Source: Chitinophagaceae bacterium (GTDB lineage: Bacteria > Bacteroidota > Bacteroidia > Chitinophagales > Chitinophagaceae). Taken from it: a stretch of DNA of 32,793 bases. The notes below the pieces were generated by a model that saw nothing but the letters and a program-made list of their open reading frames with translations, ran no database searches and was not told where the DNA came from. The stretch is from the NCBI GenBank assembly GCA_025450235.1, contig JANWHX010000117.1, positions 1 through 32,793 on the forward strand, read 5' to 3'. Made by a program: the position numbers and the translations under genes. This document shows positions 1 through 7,327 of the stretch, one piece after another (within the stretch, counting starts at the first letter, position 1; every line of letters begins with the position of its first letter).

Positions 1-489
1 GGTCATGTAAGGATTTTGCCATATCAGGTAGCAAGTTGGGAGCCGGGAATCAGGAGTGGGGAGTATGGAAATACCTGATTTAATTTGATCGATCAGTTCT
101 TTAGCGGCATGACTCTTACCTGTAAGCATCCCTACCTGGTCAATCATTGCGTAGGCGTCATCCAGGTTATTCACATTGCTTGTCCATACAGGATAGTGAT
201 CAGCTAATTCTTCAACCTGCTCTTTTACGTTTTCTTCTTTATTGGCAATTATAAGATCGGGTTTTAATTTATGAATGTCGTCAATTCTTAATTTTTTGGT
301 GCCGCCGATCTTTGTCTTATTCCGAAACCATGAGTCAGGATGAACACAGAATTTGGTAGTGCCCACGACCTCTTTGTCTAAACCGAGAGTGTACAAGAGC
401 TCTGTCTGGGAAGGCACCAATGAAATGACACGATGAGGTGTTTTATCCAGGATGATCTGTCTGCCGGTTTGGTCAGTAAAAGCGGGCAT
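1..489 (-). CDS. BtuF-like ABC transporter substrate-binding protein (helical backbone metal receptor), 3' truncated by window edge
   Basis: The frame is open from an ATG at 489 down to position 1, giving the first 163 residues of a protein that continues outside the window. It begins MPAFTDQTGRQIILDKTPHR and continues with RVISLVPSQTELLYTLGL, VVGTTKFCVHP and KLKPDLIIANKEEN, the layout of periplasmic-binding-protein-like domains used for cobalamin, haem or siderophore uptake. No signal peptide or lipobox is visible and no earlier in-frame ATG was found. From memory, related Bacteroidota proteins also start this way, so the protein may act in the cytoplasm or be misassigned as a transporter part. 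Residues around 142-151 are encoded by a stretch resembling dispersed GGGAGTC-type repeats. The ligand cannot be read from the sequence. Family confidence is good, function moderate. Confidence 0.85.
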   Translation of the reverse strand, partial: MPAFTDQTGRQIILDKTPHRVISLVPSQTELLYTLGLDKEVVGTTKFCVHPDSWFRNKTKIGGTKKLRIDDIHKLKPDLIIANKEENVKEQVEELADHYPVWTSNVNNLDDAYAMIDQVGMLTGKSHAAKELIDQIKSGISILPTPDSRLPTCYLIWQNPYMT

Positions 490-593
490 GCAAGAATTTG
501 CTCCGAAGGAGTCCTTTGGACCGCAAGTTACAATGGTAAAAAAATGTGTGTGAAAGGACTTAAAGGAAGGTTGGTAGCTGAATCATCACCGCG

Positions 594-623
594 CCTCCTG
601 CTAAATTTGAATTTAGCAGGAGG
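594..623. repeat. Perfect 14-bp-arm palindrome
   Basis: CCTCCTGCTAAATT at 594-607 and its exact reverse complement at 610-623 are separated by only two bases. It lies about 105 bases upstream of the substrate-binding protein start (minus strand). Neither side has a T-run, so it is not a standard intrinsic terminator. It could be an operator for a dimeric regulator, or an RNA hairpin in the 5' leader. Confidence 0.75.
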
Positions 624-779
624 GTTCCGGATGTTTAATCTTTTCATGGATTTGGACACGGTGACTAATGAGGCTTTCAAGGATCTGGATGATTTTTCAA
701 CGGGATCTGGACTTCGAATTCTCTTTTGGACGGTTAGGTTTTTAAGGACCCGCTTTCAGTAGGACGGACATGATTCGTC

Positions 780-906
780 TTTTCTAAGGAACTGGTTTTG
801 GTTTTTCTAAGGGTTGGTTTCGGTTTTCTAAGGTTCGGATTTAAAACGGTTTTTCAAAAAAAAAGGAAGTTGATTGATATTGGATTTCGTTTTGGTTTTT
901 CTAAGG
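780..906 (+). repeat. Degenerate short repeat, TTTTCTAAGG units
   Basis: Four exact TTTTCTAAGG copies start at 780, 803, 824 and 897. The first three are spaced 23 and 21 bases apart, within G/T-rich sequence containing variants such as GGTTTTTAAGGA near 728. The minus strand is correspondingly rich in AAACC. No function is recognised. Confidence 0.65.
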
Positions 907-980
907 ATCTTGGTCGGTTTTAGTTTAGGACGGTTTTTTCGGTGATATTGGATTTTAAACTTTTAACTATCAATCAACTT
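867..980. repeat. 13-bp inverted repeat pair with internal direct repeat
   Basis: AAGTTGATTGATA at 867-879 is exactly inverted at 968-980. The 88 bases between contain the end of one GATATTGGATTT copy (876-887) and a second complete copy (944-955). The layout could be the remnant of a small non-coding mobile element, but no target-site duplication is evident. Confidence 0.6.
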
Positions 981-1179
981 CGGAGACAAATATAATTGGC
1001 GGTTTATTAAGATTAAAGAGCAAATTACCTCAACATTTCTACGACATTTTCTACTGCCGCCGTCGTAAAGTATCGGGTTTGATGTTGCGCCATTAACGCC
1101 TTAAAAAAGTATTTTTACTAAATCCCGTTTACGCAAACGGTGGATTTCTTGATATCAATCAAGCGGCAATTTATTGTGA

Positions 1180-2538
1180 TCAGTTTCCGAGTGCCTGCAG
1201 CACATCATACTTGGTGATGATATGATAATTGCCGCCCTCGTCTTTTGACAAGACGGCGCCATTTCCCTTATTGATTAGCGGACTTAACTTCTCCACGGGA
1301 GTATCGAACGCGACTACGGGAAGCGGGGGTTCAATCACATCTGCTATTTTGGAGTTCTTTATTTCAGGATTATCGAAAATTTTTTGGAATAAGCCACCTT
1401 CACTAATGGCACCGACCGGACCATTGCCATTCATTACCGGGATTTGTTCAATATCATACTTCTTCATTAATGCAACAGCTTCAGCAACGGTTTTTTCGGG
1501 CTCAATGGTTATTAATCTTTGTGTTCCCCTCGCGCTAATAACATCTTTAAAGGTCTTTACGTCCAGGAAGCCCCTTTCGATCATCCATTGATCATTATAT
1601 ATTTTTGCCACGTAACGGCTTCCGTGATCATGAAATATGCAAACCACAAGATCATCTTTTTTCAAACGGCCTTTCAATTGCATTAGTCCCTGTATGCAGC
1701 TACCCGCACTATAGCCACAAAACAATCCCTCTTCTTTTGCCAGCTTTCTTGCCATCACCGCTCCATCTTTATCGGTCACCTGTTCGAAATGATCGATCAC
1801 ACTCATATCATAATTAAGTGGCACAAAATCTTCCCCAAAACCTTCCGAAATATATGGATGCACTTGTTTCATATCTACTTCGCCGGTTCGGAAGTATTTT
1901 GTCAGCAAAGATCCATAGACGTCTATTGCCCAAACTTGTATGTTGGGGTTCTTTTCTTTCAAAAACATTCCTACACCGGTAATTGTCCCTCCGGTGCCGG
2001 CCGTGCAGACAAAATGGGTGAGCTTTCCATCTGTTTGCTTCCATATCTCGGGTCCAGTCGTTTCATAATGCGCAAGTCGGTTAGCGAGGTTATCATACTG
2101 GTTCATATGATACGAGTTCGGAATCTCCGTCGCCAATCTTTTTGCCACGCTATAATAACTTCTTGGATCTTCAGGCAAAACGTTTGTAGGACAGACTATC
2201 ACTTCAGCTCCTACCGCTTTAAGGATATCAGCTTTTTCCTTTGATTGCTTATCGGTAGTTACAAATATGCATTTATACCCTTTCACCACGGCCGTTAATG
2301 CAAGACCCATTCCCGTATTTCCGCTTGTACCTTCAATGATAGTTCCACCGGGTTTTAATTTCCCTTCCTTTTCAGCTACTTCAACCATCTTTAATGCCAT
2401 CCGGTCTTTAACCGAGTTTCCCGGGTTGAAATAGTCCACTTTTGCCAATACAGTGCAAGGAAAATCTTTCGTGATTTTGTTGAGACGAATAAGAGGGGTA
2501 TTGCCGATCGTTTCAAGGATGTTGTTCTTGATATCCAT
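1180..2538 (-). CDS. Cystathionine beta-synthase-like PLP enzyme with C-terminal CBS domain pair
   Basis: A fold type II PLP enzyme of 452 residues. The PLP-lysine motif NPGNSVKDR puts the Schiff-base lysine at about K44. TSGNTG (71-76) is the substrate loop and GTGGTITG the phosphate-binding loop; GYSAGS and HDHGSRY follow. The last ~115 residues (from about 335) form a pair of CBS motifs, which in this family often bind adenosyl ligands. The haem-binding N-terminus of animal enzymes is absent. The likely reaction is serine (or O-acetylserine) plus homocysteine to cystathionine, or a cysteine-synthase-like replacement; sequence alone does not separate them. The frame extends to a TTG at 2544, but the ATG at 2538 (MDIKNNILETIGNTPL) fits the family better. 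A TACCTTTA box lies 18 bases upstream of it. Confidence 0.9.
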   Translation of the reverse strand: MDIKNNILETIGNTPLIRLNKITKDFPCTVLAKVDYFNPGNSVKDRMALKMVEVAEKEGKLKPGGTIIEGTSGNTGMGLALTAVVKGYKCIFVTTDKQSKEKADILKAVGAEVIVCPTNVLPEDPRSYYSVAKRLATEIPNSYHMNQYDNLANRLAHYETTGPEIWKQTDGKLTHFVCTAGTGGTITGVGMFLKEKNPNIQVWAIDVYGSLLTKYFRTGEVDMKQVHPYISEGFGEDFVPLNYDMSVIDHFEQVTDKDGAVMARKLAKEEGLFCGYSAGSCIQGLMQLKGRLKKDDLVVCIFHDHGSRYVAKIYNDQWMIERGFLDVKTFKDVISARGTQRLITIEPEKTVAEAVALMKKYDIEQIPVMNGNGPVGAISEGGLFQKIFDNPEIKNSKIADVIEPPLPVVAFDTPVEKLSPLINKGNGAVLSKDEGGNYHIITKYDVLQALGN

Positions 2539-2555
2539 AGCCAACTTTATGGGTG

Positions 2556-2563
2556 TAAAGGTA
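2556..2563 (-). promoter_or_regulatory. Candidate -7 box for the CBS-like gene
   Basis: The minus strand reads TACCTTTA, one base from the Bacteroidota TAnnTTTG -7 consensus, 17 bases before the ATG at 2538. A TTTT, near the -33 TTTG, sits about 19 bases further upstream. It lies just downstream of the sigma/anti-sigma terminator, so independent transcription is plausible. Confidence 0.4.
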
Positions 2564-2582
2564 AGTTTTTTTAACCCCCAAT

Positions 2583-2611
2583 AAAAAAGCCCCTCTGCGA
2601 ACAGAAGGACT
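2583..2611 (-). terminator. Rho-independent terminator of the sigma/anti-sigma operon
   Basis: On the minus strand AGTCCTTCTG (2611-2602) pairs over 10 positions, two of them G-U, with CAGAGGGGCT (2597-2588) around a TTCG tetraloop, followed at once by six T. It lies downstream of the anti-sigma-like gene and before the CBS-like promoter. Confidence 0.85.
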
Positions 2612-2639
2612 TTACCGGACTTAATGATATAAAATCATC

Positions 2640-2708
2640 AAGCTTCTTTACCTCAACCCGTACCCTTCTCCACTTGTGGAGGTGGGCAGGGATGAGGCTA
2701 AGCTTCTT
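2640..2708. repeat. Palindromic REP-like element flanked by 9-bp direct repeats
   Basis: An imperfect palindrome at 2651-2697 (arms CCTCAaCCC... and ...GGGatGAGG, centre CCACttGTGG) lies between two exact copies of AAGCTTCTT at 2640-2648 and 2700-2708. The direct repeats look like a target-site duplication. The right copy is the last codons and stop of the anti-sigma-like gene. Removing the element and one copy gives ...GAA GAA GCT TGA, the same protein end with a TGA stop in place of the present TAG. Confidence 0.7.
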
Positions 2709-3210
2709 CTCTGAATTTCTTCCTTTTATTTGCCAGGTAGCGATCCAGCAAAAACAAACCAAGAACCACATTGATCATCATGAAAACATTCATGTATGTA
2801 TTGTTAAAAAACTTGCTGTAGTCTATTTTATTAACGTAATTCGAAATGGTCATATCGCCCTCGGCACTCCAATTTACCTGTCCAAATCCATAAACCAGGA
2901 AGCCAAGGATCATTGTAATAAAGAATATACCCAATCCCCAGATGATTCTTTTATTGATATACGTCCTGGTAGCCGGCGCAATATGCAGCCTGGAGATCTC
3001 TTCCATTACGTTCTTCGTAAAACGCATAGACGGAGCTTCCAATTCAGATGATCGGAGCAATTCATTTACTTCAAGCAATTCGTGGTACTTTACTTTCCAC
3101 TCAGCATTGCTTTGAAGCAATTGCTCAATCGCAGTCCTTTCTCCCGCTGCACCGGTTCCGTCGATGTAATTCCACAGACGTTCCTCTATTTCGGTGTAAT
3201 CTGGTTCCAT
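2698..3210 (-). CDS. Membrane anti-sigma factor-like protein
   Basis: A 170-residue protein directly downstream of an ECF sigma factor gene, nine bases after its stop. Residues 1-85 are charged and helical (EERLWNYIDGTGAAGERTAIEQ..., EWKVKYHELLEVNELL), as in the sigma-binding part of anti-sigma factors. Membrane segments follow at about 88-109 and 139-156, and the tail is very basic (NKRKKFREEA). The HXXXCXXC zinc motif of ZAS-type anti-sigma factors is absent; there are no cysteines. The role is inferred from gene order and layout: holding the sigma factor inactive at the inner membrane. The frame extends to TTG 3216, but ATG 3210 is preferred. Its stop codon abuts a palindromic insertion. 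Confidence 0.75.
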   Translation of the reverse strand: MEPDYTEIEERLWNYIDGTGAAGERTAIEQLLQSNAEWKVKYHELLEVNELLRSSELEAPSMRFTKNVMEEISRLHIAPATRTYINKRIIWGLGIFFITMILGFLVYGFGQVNWSAEGDMTISNYVNKIDYSKFFNNTYMNVFMMINVVLGLFLLDRYLANKRKKFREEA

Positions 3211-3219
3211 AACCAATTT

Positions 3220-3804
3220 TTAATTATAAATATCTTTTACTTCTTCGCTAAAATGCTGCTGCATTTTCTCTTTCAATCTTGTTCTTGCCCTATGTAAACG
3301 CACTTTCGCAGTATTTGTTTCAAGTCCTAGTATCTGAGCAATCTCTTCTAATGTCTGCTCACTTTTATAAAACAAAGTTATGATCTCCGCATCGTCCGGC
3401 CCAAGCAGGCCTATAGCGCTATTGACCATTGCCACTCTTGATTTTTGTTCCACCAGGTTTGCCCTTAGGCCTGAATCCTGGCTGTCTGCCACTTCAAATA
3501 CTCCCTCATTGTCCAATGAATGGGTCTGCAACCTTTTCTTTCTCAAAAAAGTAATGCAGGTATTGTTCACAATCGTATAAAGCCAGGTGCTGAATTTTGA
3601 GGTCCCCTTAAAATCAGCGAGGGCCCTGTAAGCCTTGATAAATATGTCCTGGGAAACCTCTTCAGCGTCCTCCCGGTTCTTCGTAAATCGCAAAGCCAAC
3701 GTGAAAACATAGGTCTGATAGCGGTTAACTAACCCCGCATAAGCCTGCTGGTCACCACTTAGCACTTTGCTAATGATCTCGCTATCATTTAGTCCGGTCG
3801 ACAT
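3220..3804 (-). CDS. ECF-subfamily RNA polymerase sigma factor
   Basis: A 194-residue sigma-70 family protein of the extracytoplasmic function type. Region 2 spans about 23-91 (YQTYVFTLALRFTKNREDAEEV, QDIFIKAYRALADFKGTSKFSTWLY) and covers core binding and -10 recognition. Region 4 spans about 130-180 (LGPDDAEIITLFYKSEQTLEEIAQILG, then TAKVRLHRARTRLKEKM), the -35 binding helix-turn-helix. Regions 1 and 3 are missing, as expected. The frame is open up to a TTG at 3849, but ATG 3804 (MSTGLNDSEIISKVLSGDQQAY) matches where ECF homology begins. It is the first gene of a two-gene operon with the anti-sigma-like protein and is divergent from the DUF6249-type gene. Confidence 0.92.
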   Translation of the reverse strand: MSTGLNDSEIISKVLSGDQQAYAGLVNRYQTYVFTLALRFTKNREDAEEVSQDIFIKAYRALADFKGTSKFSTWLYTIVNNTCITFLRKKRLQTHSLDNEGVFEVADSQDSGLRANLVEQKSRVAMVNSAIGLLGPDDAEIITLFYKSEQTLEEIAQILGLETNTAKVRLHRARTRLKEKMQQHFSEEVKDIYN

Positions 3805-4069
3805 TCTACCTGTATAAGACAACCCGTTTTGCCGGCAGGTTACATACAAAATACGTTTATTTTGCCCTCCTAATAATATACATAAGAGGGAAAAAATGGC
3901 TTACAAAGAATTTTGGCCCCGCCTGTAACCACATTTCCCCGGGGGTAGTCTTAGATCCTGTAAGCAGTTTTTTGAAAAAAGTTCACTGTGGCAGTAACCT
4001 GGGTTTAAAAGCTGTTGTCATAGAAGAACAAGCACAAACAAAATATTTAAACTAATAAAAAATTAAATT

Positions 4070-4480
4070 ATGCACGGCGCAGAAATTTTGATACCCCTTA
4101 CCATGTTTGCAGGCGGATTTGCCATGATATTCGGTATCGTCTACCTAAGAACCCGCCAGAATATGGCGATGATTGAAAAAGGAATGAATCCAAAAGAGTT
4201 TGCCAATCGTCCGGCACCATATAAGAACCTCAAGTGGGCATTATTGCTCATCGGAGCGGGAGCCGGCTTATTCCTGGCATATATGCTCGATACCTACGTT
4301 ATAAAACATACTTATTTCACCGAGACCTTCGGCCAGAATACCTACCGTCATCGTAATGACGAAGGAACGCCTGCGATCTACTTTGCCCTAATCGCGATCG
4401 GCGGTGGTCTTGGATTGTTAGGTTCTTATAAAATGGAAAAGAAATGGTGGGATGATAATAAAATCAACAACCAATCATAA
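4070..4480 (+). CDS. DUF6249-type small membrane protein
   Basis: A 136-residue protein starting MHGAEILIPLTMFAGGFAMI. It has three likely membrane segments: about 5-25, 55-75 (KWALLLIGAGAGLFLAYML) and 101-120 (AIYFALIAIGGGLGLLGSY). A short basic loop (RTRQNMAMIEKGMNPKEF) follows the first and the tail is charged (KMEKKWWDDNK). The MIEKGMNP motif after the first helix is characteristic of the DUF6249 family, which has no known function. The gene diverges from the ECF sigma gene. In Bacteroidota such proteins are often found beside ECF sigma/anti-sigma pairs, so it may be a target or partner of that switch (inference). It ends in a clear terminator. Confidence 0.82.
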   Translation: MHGAEILIPLTMFAGGFAMIFGIVYLRTRQNMAMIEKGMNPKEFANRPAPYKNLKWALLLIGAGAGLFLAYMLDTYVIKHTYFTETFGQNTYRHRNDEGTPAIYFALIAIGGGLGLLGSYKMEKKWWDDNKINNQS

Positions 4481-4519
4481 AAATCAGTTCTTATAGTTCC
4501 GCCCTGTAGGTGGTATCCT

Positions 4520-4552
4520 AAGCACTCGTGAGTTGGCGGGTGCTTTTTTTTT
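4520..4552 (+). terminator. Rho-independent terminator
   Basis: AAGCACTCG (4520-4528) pairs with CGGGTGCTT (4537-4545, one G-U), followed by an uninterrupted T-run to 4552. It lies 40 bases after the DUF6249-type stop codon. Confidence 0.88.
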
Positions 4553-4575
4553 GCTTCGCTTCGCTCGCAATGACG
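4551..4575. repeat. Copy of a dispersed GCTTCGC/GCGAAGC repeat
   Basis: TTGCTTCGCTTCGCTCGCAA (4551-4570) followed by TGACG is the reverse complement of a CGTCATTGCGAGCGAAGC-type element that I recall as dispersed in many bacterial genomes. Here it overlaps the T-run of the preceding terminator. Confidence 0.5.
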
Positions 4576-4713
4576 CCTGCTTCGTTTCTCTATGTGCTTC
4601 CTTCCATTGAGTTCTATTTGGCTATTGATTCCATCATTTAGTTCGTACAGACATCTTATTTATATCTATCCTGCGCCCATGGCAAATTCAAAAAATAGGC
4701 TATCGGACCGGCT

Positions 4714-6294
4714 TTATTTCTTGAACTCTTCCAAAGCTCTTACTACCACAGGATCGTCGTGATTGAGTACCTGGAAAAAACCATAATTTCTCCATTGGAA
4801 CCTTGCCAGGTACGCCTTTAGTCTTTCCTGTAGCGATGTTATTTGTTTTGGCGCAAGGGAAGTAAGGTCAACAGAGTCTTTAAGGGCGTAGGCCGTTAAC
4901 CGGCTCCATATATCTGCCTGGACAAAACGCTTCTCATAGTCGTCAGGAGATTTAAAAGACTCCATCTCTGATTTATGCTCCAAATAGTAACGATATACGA
5001 AATTATTGAACCGGCCATCGAACAACAGATTCCTGACACCGGCAGGATAACCAGAGGTGTCTATCGGAACAAAAATATCCGGCATGATGCCGCCGCCTCC
5101 ATAAACAAATTTGTCGCAATTTGTTTTAAAGACTTTCCCCTTGTCCACCTTATTAGAATCAGCGTATAAAGCCTCCCCGTTAGAAAACCGTTGCCATATC
5201 TCATCCATGTATTCTTTTTTACCATGGACATAAGGGCGCTGAATACTTCGACCAAGAGGGGTATAATACCGGGCAACAACCAGGCGAATGGCTGAGCCAT
5301 CACCTAAATCATACTGCTGCTGTACGAGGCCCTTTCCAAAAGTTCGGCGGCCTATGATCGTAGCACGGCACCAATCCTGCAATGCGCCGGTCAATACTTC
5401 ACTGGCGCTTGCCGACAACTCGTCAACCAACACTATTAGTTTACCTTCTTCAAATAACCCGGGTCGTTTGCAACGGTATTCTATCTTTGGCTTATTAGCA
5501 CCTTCTGTGTAAACAACCAATTTGTCGCTATCCAAAAATTCATCGGCCATATCAATAGCTTCATCCATAAATCCGCCACCGTTGCCCCGAAGATCATAGA
5601 TCAACTGCTGCATGCCCAGTTTTTGAAGATTCTCAACGGCCCGCATGAATTCCTCGTAGCTGGTGTTCGTAAACCTGTTCAGCTTTATATAACCCGTTAC
5701 TTTATCAATCATATAAGCGGCGTCCACTGATGGCACAGGAACAGTTCCCCGGGTTACTATGAATGTCTTCAAGTGGCCGTCTCTTAATAATTGTAATTCG
5801 ACCTTCGAACCTCTCTCACCACGTATATATTTCTTGATCGTATCAGTAGAGATATTTTTAGAGACAAGCGAGTAGTCATTCACTTTTATGATCTTGTCGC
5901 CTATTTGCAACCCTGCGTTATCACTTGGCCCACCGGGTATAACATATACTACGTTCACTGTATCGGCAAACACATTAAACTCAACACCGATACCTTCAAA
6001 GTTCCCCGCTAATTCTTCATTTGCTTCCTTTAATTCTACGGGGGGAAAATAAACGGAGTGCGGGTCCAAATGGCCCATCATTTCCTGTATGGCATCGCCT
6101 TGCAGTGAATCAACACTCACGTTGTCCACATAATTCCTGCGGATTATCTCTAGCGCTTTTTGTAAGGAGGTCGACTTATCCCGTTTAAAGAAATCAGTGC
6201 CCCCACCCAGCGCATAACCGAGGTACATCCCGACGACCAACACAATTGAAAATATCAGCGGCAACCAAACCTGCAATTTTTTATTTCCCGTCAT
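4714..6294 (-). CDS. S41 family C-terminal processing peptidase (CtpA/Prc type)
   Basis: A 526-residue serine protease of the tail-specific family. One N-terminal membrane anchor or uncleaved signal lies at about 9-29 (VWLPLIFSIVLVVGMYLGYALG), placing the protease in the periplasm. A PDZ domain spans about 97-175 (GIGVEFNVFADTVNVVYVIPGGPSDNAGLQIGDKI). The S41 catalytic core shows DELSASASEVLTGALQDW with predicted nucleophile S296 and GRRTFGKG with general base K321. The 25-residue spacing matches that between S430 and K455 of E. coli Prc. RGNGGG at 236-241 precedes the active site. The C-terminal ~150 residues are less conserved. Substrates are unknown. It starts at ATG 6294, is transcribed alone and is divergent from the sugar kinase gene. 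Confidence 0.93.
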   Translation of the reverse strand: MTGNKKLQVWLPLIFSIVLVVGMYLGYALGGGTDFFKRDKSTSLQKALEIIRRNYVDNVSVDSLQGDAIQEMMGHLDPHSVYFPPVELKEANEELAGNFEGIGVEFNVFADTVNVVYVIPGGPSDNAGLQIGDKIIKVNDYSLVSKNISTDTIKKYIRGERGSKVELQLLRDGHLKTFIVTRGTVPVPSVDAAYMIDKVTGYIKLNRFTNTSYEEFMRAVENLQKLGMQQLIYDLRGNGGGFMDEAIDMADEFLDSDKLVVYTEGANKPKIEYRCKRPGLFEEGKLIVLVDELSASASEVLTGALQDWCRATIIGRRTFGKGLVQQQYDLGDGSAIRLVVARYYTPLGRSIQRPYVHGKKEYMDEIWQRFSNGEALYADSNKVDKGKVFKTNCDKFVYGGGGIMPDIFVPIDTSGYPAGVRNLLFDGRFNNFVYRYYLEHKSEMESFKSPDDYEKRFVQADIWSRLTAYALKDSVDLTSLAPKQITSLQERLKAYLARFQWRNYGFFQVLNHDDPVVVRALEEFKK

Positions 6295-6447
6295 TTATTT
6301 TAATGTAATTTGACGCAAAATAGAGAAAAGTTTCTGGTTGCTGATTTTCCGTCAGTGGTTTGCTTTATTAATTAACATGGTTAATACATTGCCCGATTTT
6401 ATGCGAAGACCATGACAGCCAGCCGCCATAAACAAGTATCCAGCAAC

Positions 6448-7293
6448 ATGCCCCTCACTAAACTAATTGCAGAAAGCGGAGCTACCAAAGCAGAGTGGTG
6501 CCTGGTTGGCAATGGGAAAAAGAAATCAGTGATAACGCAGGGAATCAGCCCGTTTTTTTTCAATGAAGAAAAGATCGTCGATTTAATACAGAAGGATCTA
6601 TTACCTCAATTCAGGAAATCTCCCGCAATAGACGAGATTCATTATTATGGAACAGGTATGCTCAACCCGGATAATGTGAAAATGATAAAAACCTCATTGA
6701 AGAATGTATTCCCCAAAGCCAGCATTGAAATAAGCGACGACATGCTTGCCGCTGCAAGAGCATTGCATGGGACAAAGAAAGGTCTTGCCTGCAACCTGGG
6801 AACCGGGTCCTTCTGCTGTTATTATGATGGTAAAAAGATTGTGAAGCAGTCGCCCGGTATAGGGTACATCCTGGGTGATGAAGGAAGTGGCGCTTACCTG
6901 GGAAAAAAAGCCATTCAATATTATTTATACAATACATTTGATGACGAGCTGAGATATAAATTTGACAATAAGTACCACACCAGCCGGGTTGAAGTGATTG
7001 AAAATGTATATCGCAAGCCGTTGGCGAACCGGTATCTTGCATCTTTTGCTTTATTCTTATCAGAGAACCGAGGGCATTATATGATCGAGAATATCATTGA
7101 AGATGGATTGAATGATTTTTTCTTTCAACATGTGTGCAAATACCGGGAAGCATGGAAATTACCGGTCAGTTTTGTCGGAAGCGTTGCATTTGGATTTAAG
7201 GATGTGTTGAAGGACCTTTGCGGCTCTTATGAATTTGAACTGGGGAAGATTTTAAAGAGTCCCATGGCCGGACTGGTAGACTTTCATAGCTAA
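6448..7293 (+). CDS. BadF/BadG-type ATPase, probable N-acetylglucosamine (amino sugar) kinase
   Basis: About 281 residues with an ASKHA (actin-like) ATPase fold: first phosphate loop AESGATKAEW (8-17), second loop CNLGTGSFCCYYDG (115-128) and the motif GDEGSGAYLGKKA (143-155), all typical of the N-acetylglucosamine kinase / BcrAD-BadFG family. It is followed 34 bases later by murQ, so it probably phosphorylates an amino sugar from peptidoglycan turnover, GlcNAc or MurNAc (inference). An in-frame ATG at 6412 would add twelve residues (MTASRHKQVSSN), but homology begins at about MPLTKLIAESGATK, so ATG 6448 is preferred. The 117 bases upstream form a divergent promoter region shared with the protease gene; TTTG at 6359-6362 and TACATTG near 6385 are weak promoter candidates. 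Confidence 0.87.
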   Translation: MPLTKLIAESGATKAEWCLVGNGKKKSVITQGISPFFFNEEKIVDLIQKDLLPQFRKSPAIDEIHYYGTGMLNPDNVKMIKTSLKNVFPKASIEISDDMLAAARALHGTKKGLACNLGTGSFCCYYDGKKIVKQSPGIGYILGDEGSGAYLGKKAIQYYLYNTFDDELRYKFDNKYHTSRVEVIENVYRKPLANRYLASFALFLSENRGHYMIENIIEDGLNDFFFQHVCKYREAWKLPVSFVGSVAFGFKDVLKDLCGSYEFELGKILKSPMAGLVDFHS

Positions 7294-7300
7294 GCATTAC

Positions 7301-7308
7301 TATATTTG
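7301..7308 (+). promoter_or_regulatory. Possible internal promoter -7 box before murQ
   Basis: TATATTTG is an exact match to TAnnTTTG, 19 bases before the murQ ATG in the kinase-murQ gap. No TTTG is seen at the ideal -33 distance, so it may be a weak internal promoter or chance. Confidence 0.35.
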
Positions 7309-7327
7309 AGGATACAGAACCAATTCT

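Larger units (their letters stand above)
490..1179. other. Gene-free, repeat-rich intergenic region
   Basis: About 690 bases with no credible gene lie between the start of the substrate-binding protein and the end of the CBS-like gene. The + strand from about 620 to 960 is very G/T-rich and C-poor. It holds four exact copies of TTTTCTAAGG (780-789, 803-812, 824-833, 897-906), a 13-bp inverted repeat (867-879 and 968-980), a 12-bp direct repeat (876-887 and 944-955) and a 14-bp-arm palindrome (594-623). Small dyads at 1125-1140 and 1148-1163 follow the CBS-like stop codon, but without a clear T-run. A minus-strand frame at 1025-1093 could encode 22 residues, but I do not call it a gene. Confidence 0.6.

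Noticed and set aside
594-623. Rho-independent terminator
   Set aside because: The stem is perfect, but neither strand has a T-run after it.
490-760. Possible cobalamin riboswitch upstream of the BtuF-like gene
   Set aside because: I could not find the B12-box or the conserved AGTCAGGATACC-type core on the minus strand; only generic hairpins are present.
433-762. + strand ORF of 109 codons
   Set aside because: It overlaps the substrate-binding protein on the other strand, runs through the palindrome and repeat tract, and has no domain-like sequence.
1025-1093. Minus-strand 22-codon ORF reading MAQHQTRYFTTAAVENVVEMLR
   Set aside because: It reads like a protein end, but in-frame stops lie just upstream, it has no start signal, and the length is within chance. 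It may be a fragment.
1229-2244. Several + strand ORFs across the CBS-like gene
   Set aside because: They lie antisense to a gene with clear PLP motifs and have no supporting features.
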